Below the pieces are notes generated by a model. The model was not told the origin of the DNA and did not search any database. It was given only the letters and a program-made list of their open reading frames with translations. Position numbers and translations under genes: made by a program. Positions 10,906 through 23,270 of a DNA stretch of 64,000 bases are shown here, piece after piece (position 1 is the stretch's first letter; the number at the start of each line of letters is the position of its first letter). Source of the DNA: Vicia villosa (Eukaryota > Streptophyta > Magnoliopsida > Fabales > Fabaceae); NCBI RefSeq assembly GCF_029867415.1, contig NC_081184.1:71918116-71982115 (forward strand), read 5' to 3'.

Positions 10906-11490
10906 AATTACACAACCAATGGAAGGTCCTCGCTATGTAAGACTCAGGCTTTAGCAGGACGGTTCTCTTCTCTCACACTCGAGCACAAGGTTTTACAAAA
11001 GGTTTCTTCAATTGGATTTATCACGTGAGTCCCTCGGCAGTGATATTCTCCAAAACTTCAACAACAAACAAAGGTTTTATCTTTCTTTTTCAAAATTACT
11101 AACATACTTCTATTAACATAACTAACAATCATGCATCATTTCAACTAACATACCTTATTCATACATTACGCATATACATACATGGCTCTCATTTATTTTG
11201 AGAGGCTTACTGCATCATACATCGCATGCATCATAACATTGCATAAATTTCAGGTTTCCTTTCTTGGCCGTGCTACAACAAGAAAACACGTGGTACACTC
11301 CAAAAGGCATCATGTATCACACAAAAAAGAGAATGGTATTCACCTTGGGTGGCATCTTCAAGCCCATCTCCCACGGAATTTTTTCCCAACAAAGGCAAAT
11401 TTCAGGGCATTTCAGTGTCCAATCATCTTCTACCTTTAGACCACGATAGGCAGACGTGCCTATCTGATTCTTCAGGTTTAAGAGGATTGA

Positions 11491-11501
11491 ACAGGGGCAG
11501 C
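11491..11501 (+). other. Ogre-1 polypurine tract
   Basis: ACAGGGGCAGC directly precedes the 3' LTR. The preceding phrase (GTTTAAGAGGATTGA) parallels Ogre-2 (GTTTAAGACGATTAA). Confidence 0.85.
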
Positions 11502-13892
11502 TGTCATACCCCGAAATTTGCCTGATCAATTCATGTCTTTTGATTCATCATGGGTCCAAATTAAGAGTCATGGGGTTTGACATTCCTATTGTCAAACCCA
11601 CCCTCTTATAAAATACCCTGAGTTAAGATGAGGGTTAGAAAGTGCCCGAACCCAGTCATCTGACCCATCTGTTCCATTTTCGAGATTTTCAGTCCGTTTC
11701 ACAATTGATCATATAGCTTATGATTTTTTTGTTGGGTTATTAATCTCAATATTTAGTTTAATCATTTTTAACTATTATTATTCATGAAATTACTATTGTT
11801 AGGATTAATATTATTAAGACTATTAGTATTAATCTAAATATTAGTATTTAATTCTTTTATAATTTTCAAGACTAATTGGGTAATGGGCCCATTAGGTATA
11901 GAAAAGAAAACCTAATTGGGATTAATATAAAGGTAAACCTTTTTGGTACAAGAGGGGGGAAGCCGAAAAATGTTGGAGAGGAGGAATCCTTATTTTTAAT
12001 TGGGGGGCGAAATTCTGCCTCCAAGGACCAAAACCGGGTGCACACAAATTCAAGAACAAACAAGCCGTTGGGATCATCTTCAAGGACTCATGTACTCAGA
12101 ATCACCATAAGAACATTCACGGTTTGGCCAAGGGATTTTGATTTTCGATTTACATCATAAACGCGTTATAAATTGATTTTGGTTGCATATTCATGTTTAC
12201 AATGATGTATGGAAGCTTTCTGTTCACTTTAATTGGGATTTAAGCGCAGGTACAGGATTCCACCATTGTTGGGATTCGAAGCTCTAAATTGGGGTTTTCT
12301 AAACTAATTGGAATTAGACTGAACGGGAGATGCCATCGTGTTTGAACCATGATTTAGAGTCGACTTATGCTATTATATTCTATTTATATACCGTGTTTTG
12401 TGAGGCAAATTTTCGCAGGGAAGAAAAAAGCATATCGCAAACGAAGAAGAAGAGCTACAGTGTTGAACACGTTTTCCTGTCCATCAATTGGCTTTTATAT
12501 ATTAGGCGATGCGTGCAATCCAGTAACACGTGAAGCATGTAGTTCGACTGGTTGTGAGAAGGAGCGCGTGACCTCTGGGTGTGCGGATCGATTCCCAGCA
12601 GCCACGGTATTTTTTCAATTTCTTCTCTTACTCTTTGCCTTGAGATCCAATACTTGTAGCCAGCGAAAGCTCACGGTGTGCCCTCGTAGCAAGACCATAG
12701 GATGATTTCAAAGCCAGATCCAAAGCACATGAATGCGTAGGTGTATCATGGACACCCAGAGGCTAATAACACAGGATCACAGCCCAGGTGTTGTTATATA
12801 TTTTATTTATTTATTTAGTTATTTAGATTTACAATTAACCAATTATATTTAATTTAACTAATTTATTTAATTAGGTTTAGAATAATAAAAATAGGATTAG
12901 GCTAATAATTAACATTAGGATTTATTTTCCAGATAATGTCGATTATTCGACTTAATTAATTTTAAATGATTTTAATTATTAAAAACCACAATAAAAACCC
13001 TATTAAAACTACAACGTTAGGGTTTGCTCAATCCCATTAGCCATTTGGCCAAAGATGTTAGGATTCAATTTATTATTCGTATCGACTAAATCTATTGGTC
13101 GCGATGGTTAATAATCGATTAATTTAATTAATCAAATCCTATAAATTAAAATACATATTATTTTGCTAAATGGTTTTAACCATCTTATTGGTTATGATGA
13201 TTAGCATACCTTATCAATTTGTTATTATTTGTAATCGAATCTATCGATTATGAGGGATAACGATAAATTAATAAATCGATAATAAAACATATTAATTCAT
13301 TATTAGTGATAATCGAATCAATCGATTTGAATTGGTAATGATGCAAAACCCCAATCTTTTAACTATGGTGATCAAACCTATTGATCATTGCGGTTAATTG
13401 TGCCAAATCAGGGTTGTACGCCCGAAACATCTAAAATACACTAAACCACGATACTACAGGATTTTTATCCTAGGCAACTCAAAATGCCCTCTCAAATCCA
13501 ATTCAAACTGCGATAGGCAATTCAAAAAGCCTCAAAACAACTTCACACAATCTCTATAATCAATTCTAAGGCGTACAATCCTGTGCCCGAACTACGTTGA
13601 CTCTGATCCTCCATAAGGAGGTACGTAGGTACTTGGCAACAAGGCGAGTCCCCCTCTTCAAAATCTCAATCATGTCCTTATAATCTTGTTTGCCACATTT
13701 CTTTACAAACCCTGCCATGCAACCCTAATCTTTGATATATTAGCCTTTAGGAAAGGGCTGAGGGTGCCTAACACCTTCCCTCAGCCTGATTATAATAACT
13801 TACCCTCAATCTCTTATCTGTGTAGGGTTTCCTATTCGCCCTTCAGAATAGGTGGCGACTCGAAAGCTGAAATTTTTAGGCAGGTTGCTACA
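11502..13892 (+). repeat. Ogre-1 3' LTR
   Basis: Direct copy of 3124-5514 at a constant offset of 8378. Differences noticed by eye: A/G near 12121 (3743 in the 5' copy), C/A near 12930 (4552) and G/A near 13129 (4751). It carries the tRNA-like segment at 12539-12605 and the partial primer-site copy at 13853-13861. Confidence 0.92.
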
Positions 13893-14853
13893 CAAGCTAG
13901 CAAGACAAGTCTATCCCATCCAATACGACCCCGTCTACTATCACCAAGAGATTAAGGGTGATCAAGTCCTCAATTTGTCAATAGATAACCGACAACCATA
14001 ATGGAGTATAAACCATCGTTACCAACTATAATAGCTTTACTTTAGAACTTGTACTCATGTCACTAAAAACACTAGAGTTCAATAACTTCCAAAATCATCC
14101 AAAAATACTAACACCGACGTCTTGCAGCTACCTACTAAAACACCTCTGACGATATATCAGAATAAAATTCATGTAGACCATTATCAACACTTCTTATTAT
14201 TGAAATCATACTCATCTCTTCGCATCCCTAACTCTTACCCGCGCTTCAGAATGTTTCAACAACTTCAAGAGCTTCTACTAATGTCTCCATCACTTACTAA
14301 TAATCCTATAGCAAGGTCTTCCACAATACTTTACTTAATCACTAATCCAAACTCGACATCTCACGCAAGGCTGATCAACCAACAACTTTACAATCCATCA
14401 GTAGCGCTTAAATTCCTTCTTCTAGAAATTATTCTTGCTACTTAACAGTTACCTTCCGAAACATCGGGAATTTGCACCAAACTTGCATATTACCAACCGC
14501 TACATTACCCCTCATCCTTTGAGAAGTAAGCATCAACAATTCCTGCTCATCCTCTTCCTCAAGAGGTTTCAACTTAACTAGCATCCAAAATCTTAAATAC
14601 AAGTCATCTTCGATTTGGGAAACAACAACTCCCTCAACACTTGCACTGTCGCTAACAGCAGCATACTAACATCCTACAGCAGAAACATAACTGAGAAGCA
14701 TAGCTTCTCCCCCACTTAGCTTCAAACCAACTCTTGCAGACATAGATCGAAAAAACAACAAGTACCGACACTGTTTCACACACTTGTCGTGTACACAAAT
14801 GAACAACACTATACAACACTGGTCGGGCGGACCGACCTGCTCTGATACCAACT
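13893..14853 (-). pseudogene. 5' internal remnant of minus-strand Tekay-like element
   Basis: The TSD shows this was contiguous with 3118 before Ogre-1 inserted. It ends at a minus-strand Met-tRNA primer site beside LTR B, so it should be leader and gag. I cannot recognise gag in any frame; the sequence is heavily decayed or internally deleted. The plus-strand frame 14122-14445 has no domain and is not called. Confidence 0.5.
14839..14850 (-). other. Primer binding site (initiator Met-tRNA type)
   Basis: The minus strand reads TGGTATCAGAGC three bases from the end of LTR B, matching the initiator Met-tRNA 3' end. This makes LTR B the 5' LTR of the element to its left. Confidence 0.85.
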
Positions 14854-17476
14854 TGTAACACCCCAATTCTACCCCGGTAATAATTAAGGAAATCGGAGTT
14901 ATAAAATTCTATTTCGACAAACAATTGGAGTATTAAAGTTCAACTTAACAATCATATCATACCATCATAGATACATAACACAAATACTCGGATGAACTAA
15001 ACCATACGAATCAACTTTATTAACATTAAGCAGTGGAACAACATTAATCAACTTTGACGACATATCATCTTTTCAACATAAAACCATTTTAACATCAACA
15101 ATTACTTTTCATTTATCAACATAGTTATTCAACAATAAAATCAAACAACTAAACAACTGGCATTCATCCCCCCGAGTGTTACATATCAGAGCAAGACCCT
15201 CTTGACTTATTATAGCGCAACATGAAAACTTCATAAATTAACTTCAAACTTCCACAACTATACTTGAGTACCTGCCAATTTCCCATGGTAGGGGAAATAT
15301 CAGCAGAAGGGAAAGAATTCAAATCATAATAAGTAAACATAATATAGGAAATGTAAAATGCAATAATTATACATTCCAAGAATTCATCACTCTTCACATA
15401 AACATACATCATATACAATAAATCAAGATTCATGTGTTCAACTCATTCGACAAAGCTCCACAATTCCAAGTAATCAAACATAATTACCAAACAATGTACA
15501 TAATCATATTTCACCAACATATAGATTCCAAGTACACAACCCTTCTAACACATTCACAAAGTAACAATTGTATATAAATATAATCATATTTCAAGTATTC
15601 AAGTAATCACATCTCTTACCACATGTATTCATCATCAACCAACATGGTTCACATATTCCACATATACACACATACACATATATAATTAATACATATATAT
15701 TCACATTCTCAACATATCAACAATTCATATCAAATGAATTCAATTTCGCAATATGCATTCACACATCATAACCACCACTTCATCTTCACAATGACTCGAA
15801 TGCAACTCAATATGTGACTCAATACTATGCATATGCATGTGGTTCCATTTGGAGTAAAACTCCCATCGTCGCTATTTGCCATTAAGGCCATCGTCGCTTT
15901 TGCCATTGTCAGGCCATCGTCTCTTTATGCAATGGATGTGACTCAACGAATGTAACATCCACACAAACACAACATTTACAACACATTACAAACATCGGCT
16001 AAAAATCATTACTTTTATAGTAATTCATCACTTCTCAATCACGTCACTATGTTGTATCATCATACAACAATATTTCACTTAACAATCACGTCGCTATGTT
16101 GTAACATCATACAATAATATTTCACTTCACAACAACAATCACAACATCATCGTCACAATAAATTTTATTCACCACAGAGAGCATACATCATGTTATATTA
16201 AATTATAATAATTTCCAATTATACAAATATCATAAGCAACTTGGTTAACCTAACGCGCAGACATCAACTAATCATAATGACAACAAACATCATAGTACAT
16301 AAATTAAGTAACGACAGGATACTGTTAATTCAACTTCTTAATAAAAAACATACATGTCATGAATATCATGTCCCATAACATATACACTAGTGCTATCCAC
16401 GATTTATTATTTCATAACATACACAAACAAAATTACATGTTATCCACAATTCATCACGTAACATGTATTGCACCGTTATTCACCAATTCACAAAACACAT
16501 AAGAATAATCATAAGTTATTCACACAACAACATCATAATTAATTCATCAAGTGCTAACCAACTCTATCCTATCATATAGATAATTACATTAGCTTCCTAA
16601 CGCTTCGAACGACATCTAAAATAGAGTTATGGATCAAAAGTTATGATATTTTGAAGTTTCACAAAATAGGGCATTTTCGCCCAGCGAAAGAAATCCTTCG
16701 CCCGACGCTCCAAGTCAGTAGCTCAGTCACAAAAAATCCCACTCGCCCCGCGCTCGCCTAGTGTTTGCCCGACGGATGACACAAGACAGCAAAATTTAGT
16801 GCGTTTTCAACACTTTCAATACCAACTCAAATCCGATTTTTGCCAACCAAAACTCATCTAAACCATAATTTAACACACATAAAAGGTTCCTAAACATGTT
16901 CCTAATCATGGGTTCACATACAAACATCATCAAACATGATTAATAGCACAAATCCCATGAATTGAACATAAACCCTAACATGTGAAATTCTATGAAATTT
17001 AGAGAATAAGAGAGCATACACATAGCATATCTTTACACATAACATTACCCAATTATATAAACCTATAATACTTTGGATTTCTAACCCTTACCTTGAATCT
17101 CTAGTCCACCTTCTTCAAGAATCTACTTCCCTCTTATCTTTCTCTTCTTTCTCTTCTTTCTTCTATTCCTCTCTCTTTCTCCTCTTTTCCCCAAATGAAA
17201 GTTATGAAACAATTCTCTAAATCCATAACTCTCTTACTATCCCTCTTTTTTTAATGGGCTTAACCCACTAACCAATCTCATATTCTATATAGGCACAATT
17301 CATTAAATCTTTCCAATAACTCAATTAACCTAAATAGCACAATTACATACATAATCAAATATTCAAATAATTATTATATCACATAATAACTAAATAAATA
17401 GATAATTAGTAAAAACACCAAATAATATAATTACCAATATAATTAATAAAAATACTAATATAATCGGGATGTTACA
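14854..17476 (-). mobile_element. Tekay-type LTR B (2623 bases)
   Basis: Bounded by TGTAACACCCC and GGGATGTTACA, which form the inverted termini of this family. It contains the core near 16600-16650 (minus strand ATAACTTTTGATCCATAACT), preceded by a GC-rich cluster of TCGCCC/GGGCGA-like words (about 16678-16795), and the CT-rich block near 17100-17190. Layout parallels LTR C but the sequences are clearly diverged. A primer site adjoins it on the left. On the right, beyond a later insertion, lies a polypurine tract (50247-50257). It thus looks like the middle LTR of a tandem arrangement. Confidence 0.8.
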
Positions 17477-17489
17477 TACCTCATTTAAC

Positions 17490-17498
17490 TATAAATAG
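17490..17498 (+). promoter_or_regulatory. TATA box of the Ogre-type LTR
   Basis: TATAAATAG followed by AGGGCTCCTC, a very good plant TATA context. It lies only about 15 bases from the present LTR start, which suggests the upstream part of U3 is missing. Confidence 0.6.
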
Positions 17499-18301
17499 AG
17501 GGCTCCTCTTTATTAAAAACCTACACCAAAGCAACTTCAATTCTTGCTTTCTCAAATTTTCCATCTTTTCTCATATTTTCAAGTTTCTCATGGCATGAAG
17601 AAGTGAGTTCTTCATACCAGAGATTGTCCCTTGAAAGTGAGCATTAACACACTTCATACACATCACGTGGAAGTGATCCAAGCCCTTGTTGGGGTTCTAA
17701 ACACAAGGATCACCATCTCCATCTTCAACTTGGTGTTGCTGCTGTTGGAGTCGAGTGGAGCAATTCAGAAGGTCTCAGCCCAATTGGAGCATCCAAACAC
17801 CTTCCATGATCATCATAGAAGCTTCCAGATCATAATCTTGCAACAGGAACATCTATGTCAAGATTTCAAGTTTCTACTTTGAAGGTTAGTAGCTCGACTA
17901 TGAACTCTATGATCCATGCAATTTAAATGATTAAATTAGTTTCCATTGTCTTTCTACACCTATATAGATCAATAACCCTCAATAAATTGAACCAAATTGA
18001 ACATACAAATTATTTCATTATGATATTTTAGTTTTAGGGTTCATCATGGTTCATACGTGAAATTTTGAATTTAACTTAAAATAAATGAAATTAAGAGCTA
18101 CCATCATATTCCTAGTTAAAAATCGAGCAAGTTTCATATTTACATCTTTGCAAATGGTTTAGAAACGAGTCAGATGAGATTTTCAAAATTTTGAAAAAGC
18201 TTGGGGAAGAAGAAGATGGAGTTTGTGCCATTTTTTGAATTCATGGATGATGTTTATAATATATTTAATGGAAGGCGTTAATAAAATGAATGAATAACTT
18301 T

Positions 18302-18366
18302 CCCTAGTGGCCACACATGCCCTCTTAAGTCTCTCTTGCATCAGATCTGGGGTTCGATCCCCCGAA
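18302..18366 (+). other. tRNA-like segment 1 in Ogre-type LTR
   Basis: Contains GGTTCGATCC (18351-18360), an exact fit to the Pol III box B consensus, inside GGGGTTCGATCCCCC. A box-A-like CTAGTGGCC lies about 45 bases upstream. No full cloverleaf is evident. Confidence 0.4.
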
Positions 18367-18470
18367 CTTTTTTATTCTTTTGTTTTTCAAACTTAATTTT
18401 AAACACTTGTTTTCACATTTAAGGGCGTGGGTTCAAGCCACACTCTCTCTCTCTCTCTCTCTCAAGTCAC

Positions 18471-18537
18471 GCTCGTGGCTCAGTTGGTAATATTTTGAGT
18501 TGGTGACTTCAAGGGCGTGGGTTCAACCCCTTGAAGG
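18471..18537 (+). other. tRNA-like segment 2 in Ogre-type LTR
   Basis: Box A fit TGGCTCAGTTGG (18476-18487) and box B fit GGTTCAACCCC (18520-18530), 32 bases apart. TTCAAGGG (18508-18515) pairs perfectly with CCCTTGAA (18528-18535). A partial third copy of the box B side (AAGGGCGTGGGTTCAAGCC) is at 18421-18439, followed by a CT dinucleotide run (18443-18463). Confidence 0.45.
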
Positions 18538-18993
18538 ACCAAAACCTTTTTTTAACACTATTTTCCTTCATTTTCTTTTCAAACTTCACATCATTAAATA
18601 ACCCATCAAACTTAATCAATTTCAAATGATTTTTTTTTGCACACTACTCATTTTCCATATATATTTCATGATTATACAAAAAACACAAAAAATTATTTAT
18701 TTAATATATTTTTATTAGGTTTAAAATTCATCTTTTTTAGCATGTTTTAAATACTTTAAAAAATGATTTTTCTTCGATTTTTCTAAACCTAATCAATTTC
18801 AAATAATCATGTGAATAAAACCTTAAGTTCTTAAGTCTTGATAAAGTGTGAATAATATTTTCCATCTTAATTAGTCTTTCTTTGTCATTTAAAACTTTTT
18901 TACGAAAAAACTCCCGATTTAAATAGACAATTAGGGTTTTCATACAACAAAACCCTCTGAACTTTCTTTCAATAAAAAATCAAATCATTCTCA

Positions 18994-19462
18994 TTGGGCC
19001 TCTAATAGAGTGTAAGTCCCACCCCTTTTATTTCTTTTAATAAAACAGTTTCATCTGTCTTTAGTAAATATCTTTTTGGGCCTCTAACAGAGTGTAAGTC
19101 CCATCCCCTTTCTTTTCATTCATTCCACTGTTTTCAATAAAATATTCAACTGTTTTTCAATAAAACATTAAACCGTCTTCAATCAAATTTATCATCTATT
19201 TTCAAATCAAATTCCTTGGCTTCTCCTTGAGTATAATTCTCATCCCTTCTTTCTCAACTCCAATTCTTGGGCATGTATCATAGTGTAAGACCCAACACCT
19301 TTTCAAACACAGTTTATCCTGGGCCTCTATCAGAGTGTAAAACCCAACACCTTTTCAAATACAGTTTATCTTGGGACTCTATCAAGAGTGTAAGACTTAA
19401 CACCTTTTTGTTCATACAGTAAATAAATCTCTTGGGCCTCAGTCAGAGTATAAGACCCAACA
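18994..19462 (+). repeat. Tandem nested-hairpin array (about 60-base units)
   Basis: Roughly seven degenerate units with TTGGGCCTCTAACAGAGTG and then AAGNCCCA. Each has an outer TGGG/CCCA pair and an inner CTCT/AGAG pair around a three-base loop, for example TTGGG/CCCAA outside CTCTATCAGAG. The second half of this LTR (48930-49370) has another array of a different unit. The SIRE-like element inserted between the two. Confidence 0.75.
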
Positions 19463-19679
19463 TCTTTTCTTCTTTCATAAACAGATAATTCATAAAACAT
19501 CATAAAAAACATCAAAAAAAAACATTCCTTTACATCAAATCATTGTTCATCATTATATAAATATATGCAATACCTATTATATCTGTCATCATATTAATTG
19601 TATACACTTGCTATACTTGTTATATAAATTGTATATATACTGCTTAAATCTCCGTCAGAGAAAACTCTAAGATAAAAAA

Positions 19680-19682
<3 letters not shown>

Positions 19683-19737
<55 letters not shown>
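19683..19737. repeat. (AT)n microsatellite
   Basis: About 55 bases of nearly pure AT dinucleotide within the Ogre-type LTR. Confidence 0.95.
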
Positions 19738-20237
19738 ATAGGACTATGACCAGGATCGAGGATTACTTCCCGGTGAAGCCTATCCTAATTAGACAACATA
19801 GTTTCTCACCACAAGATGAATTATTCCTGGTGAAACATCTTGAAAGTTATCCCTCAGCTTCCTCTTGAGATTTAATACAAGGACCCTCATGTAAGAACAA
19901 GATTTGGTTCTGCAATACGTCTATGTGTTTTGATGATAACAATGGATTATTTGTGAAAGAACTATTTGTGTTGTGATGTTTGTTTCTGTGCAAGATTATA
20001 TTTATCAGAATATTAGATCAAACAAACACTACAAGATGTGTGCTGAAGATTATATGTGAAGTTACTATGTGTAACACAAGTCGCAAACATTTTAGAGAAG
20101 CAAGTATGCTTCTGCATCTGATCACAATCAGAAAGATCTTAGGACATCTGATATTGCTGTTGCAATGATCCTATGGGTTTTCTTCTGAGAAGTGATTCTG
20201 TTTTAGAAGCCAGTGGAGATTCTGTAGAAGTGATCTT

Positions 20238-20590
20238 CTGAAGAACCAAGTGTCGAAGATTCTGAAGACTAAATATTGTGAAAACCGAAGATTCTGAAGA
20301 TCGAAGATTCTGAAGACCGAAGATTCTGAGGACCGAAAATTCTGAAGACTAAATATTTTGAAGACCGAAGAGACTGAAGACTGAAGACTCTGAAGGCTGA
20401 AGATTCTGAAGATTGAAGTTCTGAAGATTTGGCTCCCGAAGATAAAGAAATTCCGAAGACACGGTGCTGAAGACTCAAAAGACGTAGCTCTGAAGATTCT
20501 GAAGATTTGAAGTTTTGGAGAATGAATTCTCAAGATAAAGGCTGAAGTTTTGAAGACAAGGTTCTGAAGTGGACATATTCTAAAGACTGG
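20238..20590 (+). repeat. CTGAAGA(N) minisatellite in LTR
   Basis: Degenerate 15-16 base units around TTCTGAAGACCGAAGA. Between shared flanks (GAAGCCAGTGG and GACCTGATCAG) the 5' LTR is about 48 bases longer than the 3' LTR, meaning roughly three units were gained or lost since insertion. The minus-strand frame 20171-20533 is an artefact of this repeat. Confidence 0.85.
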
Positions 20591-20859
20591 AGACCTGATC
20601 AGAAGATGGTGTCACTCCTCTACACGCGCTTCAAATAAACTACCTTCTGAAGCCTCTGAAGTTGAGAAGACAAATGTTACCGTTAGCAATGATGAAGTAC
20701 AAAGTACATAAATTCTTTATCCCACTATCTCTCCTTCAGCATGCTCTACGGAAAAAGGACAAACGTTGTTGTACTTCTCAATATCATTGTGTAAGGACTC
20801 TTCATCTATAGCTAGCTGTTTCCCAACGATTATTCTTCAACGACTCTATTTTCTTTGTC

Positions 20860-20867
20860 TATATAAG
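20860..20867 (+). promoter_or_regulatory. TATA box of SIRE-like LTR
   Basis: TATATAAG in the context GTCTATATAAGAAGAGG, about 970 bases into the LTR. Confidence 0.6.
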
Positions 20868-21492
20868 AAGAGGAACATTTGATTTGAAATTTTGTTGGTC
20901 CTGGTGTTAGTGTTGTCGTCACTGGAACACAGCCAAACCATCAACCCATAACAACAACAACAACTTCCTCTTTATGACTTTTGCATCATGTTGTTAGTTA
21001 CAAAGTGATCTTTGAAGAAAAGAGAACATGGGCTGTTGTTTAATATGTTCTCAGAAGATCCAAGAAGTAGACGTTCTTCCTTCTGATGTTCATAGAGTTC
21101 AATCAAGCTATCAAAAACTTATAAAGAAGAAGAAGACATTAGAAGTTCAAGAGCTTTAGGCTGTTGTCTGTAATAAGCTACTTGAAGAACACAAGACCAC
21201 ACATTAAGTTACAATACAATGTAATATTCTTAGTGTGTATTAGGATTTTCAGATGTGCTTAATTGAGTTTACTATAGCTTGTGTAGAAGCAACTAATTGT
21301 AAATAAACTCTACTTCAAACTGCTGTTTGATTATACCTTGAGAGATCGAGTGAAGTTCAGAAGCTCGAGAAGATAGTGGTTGCAGTCATTGTGGCATATC
21401 CTCTTGAAAGACCGAGTGAAGGTCAAAAGTCTAAATCGGTCAATGAATGTTATATCTGTTAACTCAGATCACTGCATATTTGATTGTTGGTT

Positions 21493-21628
21493 AGTCACAG
21501 GAGTTGCCTGTGCAGGTGTTAGTCACAAAGGTTATTTGTGCAGGTTGTTAGTCATAGGAGTTGCCTGTGCAGGTTGTTAGTCACAGGGTTGTCTGTGCAA
21601 ATGTTAGTCACCGGCTTCTGGCCCGTGC
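21493..21628 (+). repeat. Hairpin array near SIRE-like LTR end
   Basis: Five GTTAGTCA-led units, each with a hairpin and mostly a five-base loop: CACAGG/CCTGTG (21496-21512), CACAAA/TTTGTG (21524-21540), CATAGG/CCTGTG (21553-21569), CACAG/CTGTG (21582-21597), and an imperfect CACCGG/CCCGTG (21609-21627). The counterpart in the 3' LTR is 48345-48480. Repeated palindromes are known from Sirevirus LTRs. Confidence 0.85.
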
Positions 21629-21888
21629 GATTGTAATCGATTTGGTTATAGTGGATTAAGACCTTGATTAAGGAAAAATCACCTCGTAAGGGTGGACTGG
21701 ATTAGCTTGGGAGTTTCTTAAGTGAGCCAAGATATATCGTGTGTTCTTTACTCTTTTGCTTTATTGTTCTAGCTTACGCATTGTTATTATAAAGCATCAA
21801 TAAACATTAAGATGTTAAGAAGCGAGAAATTATCAAAGAGTGAAAACCATATTCAAACCCCCCTTCTAGTGTTTTCTTCACCTTTGAT

Positions 21889-21900
21889 TGGTATCAGAGC
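21889..21900 (+). other. SIRE-like primer binding site (Met-tRNA)
   Basis: TGGTATCAGAGC, complementary to the initiator Met-tRNA 3' end, immediately after the 5' LTR. Confidence 0.9.
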
Positions 21901-23040
21901 TCAAGTGCTGAGTATGATAATGAGCGTGAGTCCTTATCAAGCACCTAACAGTGTCATATAAAGATCCATATGCTGTGTGAAGAAATACTATAGCCAACAG
22001 ATGTTTCATCTTCCTTTCTGAAGAATGAAGAATCAGTTGATAAGATAGATTCATCTGATAAGGAGTAATATCTGTTGAATGCATATCTTAAAACTTCAAC
22101 TGAAAGGTCAACACATCCTTGTTTGCTAAAGATGAGTTCCTGGTGAGTGTGAGATGTTTTCAAGAACTGGATTAGTCCGCCTTTGACTTTCTCATACAAA
22201 TCTCATTGGGAGTTATTTAAGTAAAGAAGGAAGGTGGTCGACTTGTGATTCTAATAAAGAACCTCATGATGAAGTCTAGAAATTCTAAACAGAGGAATTT
22301 AAATTTAAATTCTCTGAGTCAGAATCAGTAAGATGCAACCAATCTATAAGATGTCGGTTAATTTTTCTCAAAGCACATAGCTTCTCAGAAGTGCATGTAT
22401 AAGCTAAGGAACTATTAACCATCTGAAAGGTTAAGCTTCCAACCTTAAAAATCTTGATTAATTGATAAGTGTTCAGATTTGAAGAGATTAGAATGTATGG
22501 TTCTGAAGACTATCTCCAGCAGTCAGTGTAAAGAAGAAATGAACACTATTCAAGAGATCAGAAGACTGTCAGTTCAGAACCTTTGACAGACATCTCTAAA
22601 GAAAGAAGAAGTGGAACAAAGAGGATCAGAAACTCTCTCTTCCTCTGAAGAAAGCCTATGTGGAACTGGGTCAATCAGAATCAACATCAAGCCAAATTCA
22701 AAGTATGGTTCAAATCTTTTACTCTGTCAAAAGTAATTAATCTGTGTGAACCTCTGTGGAACTGGATCTTTCTTATAGTATGGTTCAAATCTTTTACTCT
22801 GTCAAAAGTAATTAATCTGTGTGAAACATTTCTTCATACTCATCTATTCTTCTTCATAAAAGTTCTTCAAAATTTCTTCTCTTCATAATCCCTCATCAAG
22901 ATATGAACCTCTCAAACCCAGAAGTCTCCTACCTCTTCCTCAAGCTTGGTTCAAGATAGTGTTATCTAAATTCTTTCCCAGAAAGGAATTTCAAGACTTT
23001 CTAAGATATGATGATCAAGTGCTCATTTAGCTTCTGATGA
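21901..23040 (+). other. SIRE-like internal sequence without recognised genes
   Basis: No gag-pol domain in any frame. A 49-base direct repeat with 75-base spacing (22702-22750 and 22777-22825) includes GTATGGTTCAAATCTTTTAC. Recurrent TCTGAAGA words suggest derivation from the same compositional family as the LTR. Confidence 0.5.
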
Positions 23041-23270
23041 ATGATGTCTGAGTGAATCTACCTCTAGCTGTCTTCGACCATCTGTGGAAATCTGTCTATG
23101 ACTATAGATATCGCACCAAGTCCTACATTCCTTATGGGAGAATTTTATCTGAAATATTCTTTCGTGAAGGAATAATTGATCTGATTAAGGAAACAATAGC
23201 TGAAGATGGTCCAGAAAGCTTTTTTGAAATCTTCCTGTTTAAAACAAGATGTGATGTTTTCCGAGGATAG
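23041..23270 (+). pseudogene. Env-like protein fragment, first copy
   Basis: About 72 codons with SYIPYGRILSEIFFREGI near residues 25-42. The second copy downstream has SYIPYGRVLSEIIFRNGI in the same place, so both derive from one protein family. That family looks like the late, non-pol frame of SIRE-type elements (env-like / plant transposon protein), identified from memory of its IPYGR-LSEI motif. Only the C-terminal part is present and there is no proper start. Confidence 0.5.

Larger units (their letters stand above)
3124..13892 (+). mobile_element. Ogre-1: non-coding, Ogre-type LTR retrotransposon
   Basis: Complete element of 10769 bases. It has direct LTRs at 3124-5514 and 11502-13892 (2391 bases each), both starting TGTCATACCCC and ending TACA. 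It is flanked by the 5-base TSD CAAGC (3119-3123 and 13893-13897). The primer site is Arg-tRNA type and the polypurine tract reads ACAGGGGCAGC, both features of legume Ogre elements. By eye I found three differences between the LTRs, so insertion is recent. The internal region (5515-11501) contains no gag, protease, RT or integrase on either strand. It must therefore have been mobilised by proteins from another element. Its non-coding interior is organised into hairpin arrays and blocks shared with Ogre-2. Confidence 0.92.
17476..19889 (+). mobile_element. Ogre-type LTR, left half (probable solo LTR)
   Basis: First half of an LTR that continues at 48739-50240 after removing the SIRE-like element, whose TSD is CCTCA. 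The rejoined LTR is about 3.9 kb, similar to the Ogre-2 LTR (4045). GTTAC occurs immediately before (17471-17475) and after (50241-50245) and is the likely TSD. The start is not canonical: ATACCTC follows GTTAC directly, so the expected TGTC seems lost, or the LTR is truncated at its start. It carries a TATA box, tRNA-like words, a hairpin array and AT repeats. The frame 17631-17882 shows no domain. Confidence 0.6.
19890..21887 (+). repeat. SIRE-like 5' LTR
   Basis: About 2.0 kb against 1875 for the 3' copy. It has a GAAGA-rich minisatellite, a TATA box and a hairpin array near its 3' end. The exact end is uncertain by a few bases: the 3' LTR ends CACCTTCA, while here the sequence reads CACCTTTGA before the primer site. 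Confidence 0.85.

Noticed and set aside
13893..14853. Gag gene of the Tekay-like element next to LTR B
   Set aside because: Expected from position, but no gag motif could be found in any frame.
18471..18537. Genuine tRNA gene
   Set aside because: Boxes A and B fit, but no acceptor stem or full cloverleaf can be drawn, so only a tRNA-like segment is reported.
20171..20533. 120-codon minus-strand frame rich in Phe, Arg and Ser
   Set aside because: It is the reverse translation of the CTGAAGA minisatellite in the SIRE-like LTR.
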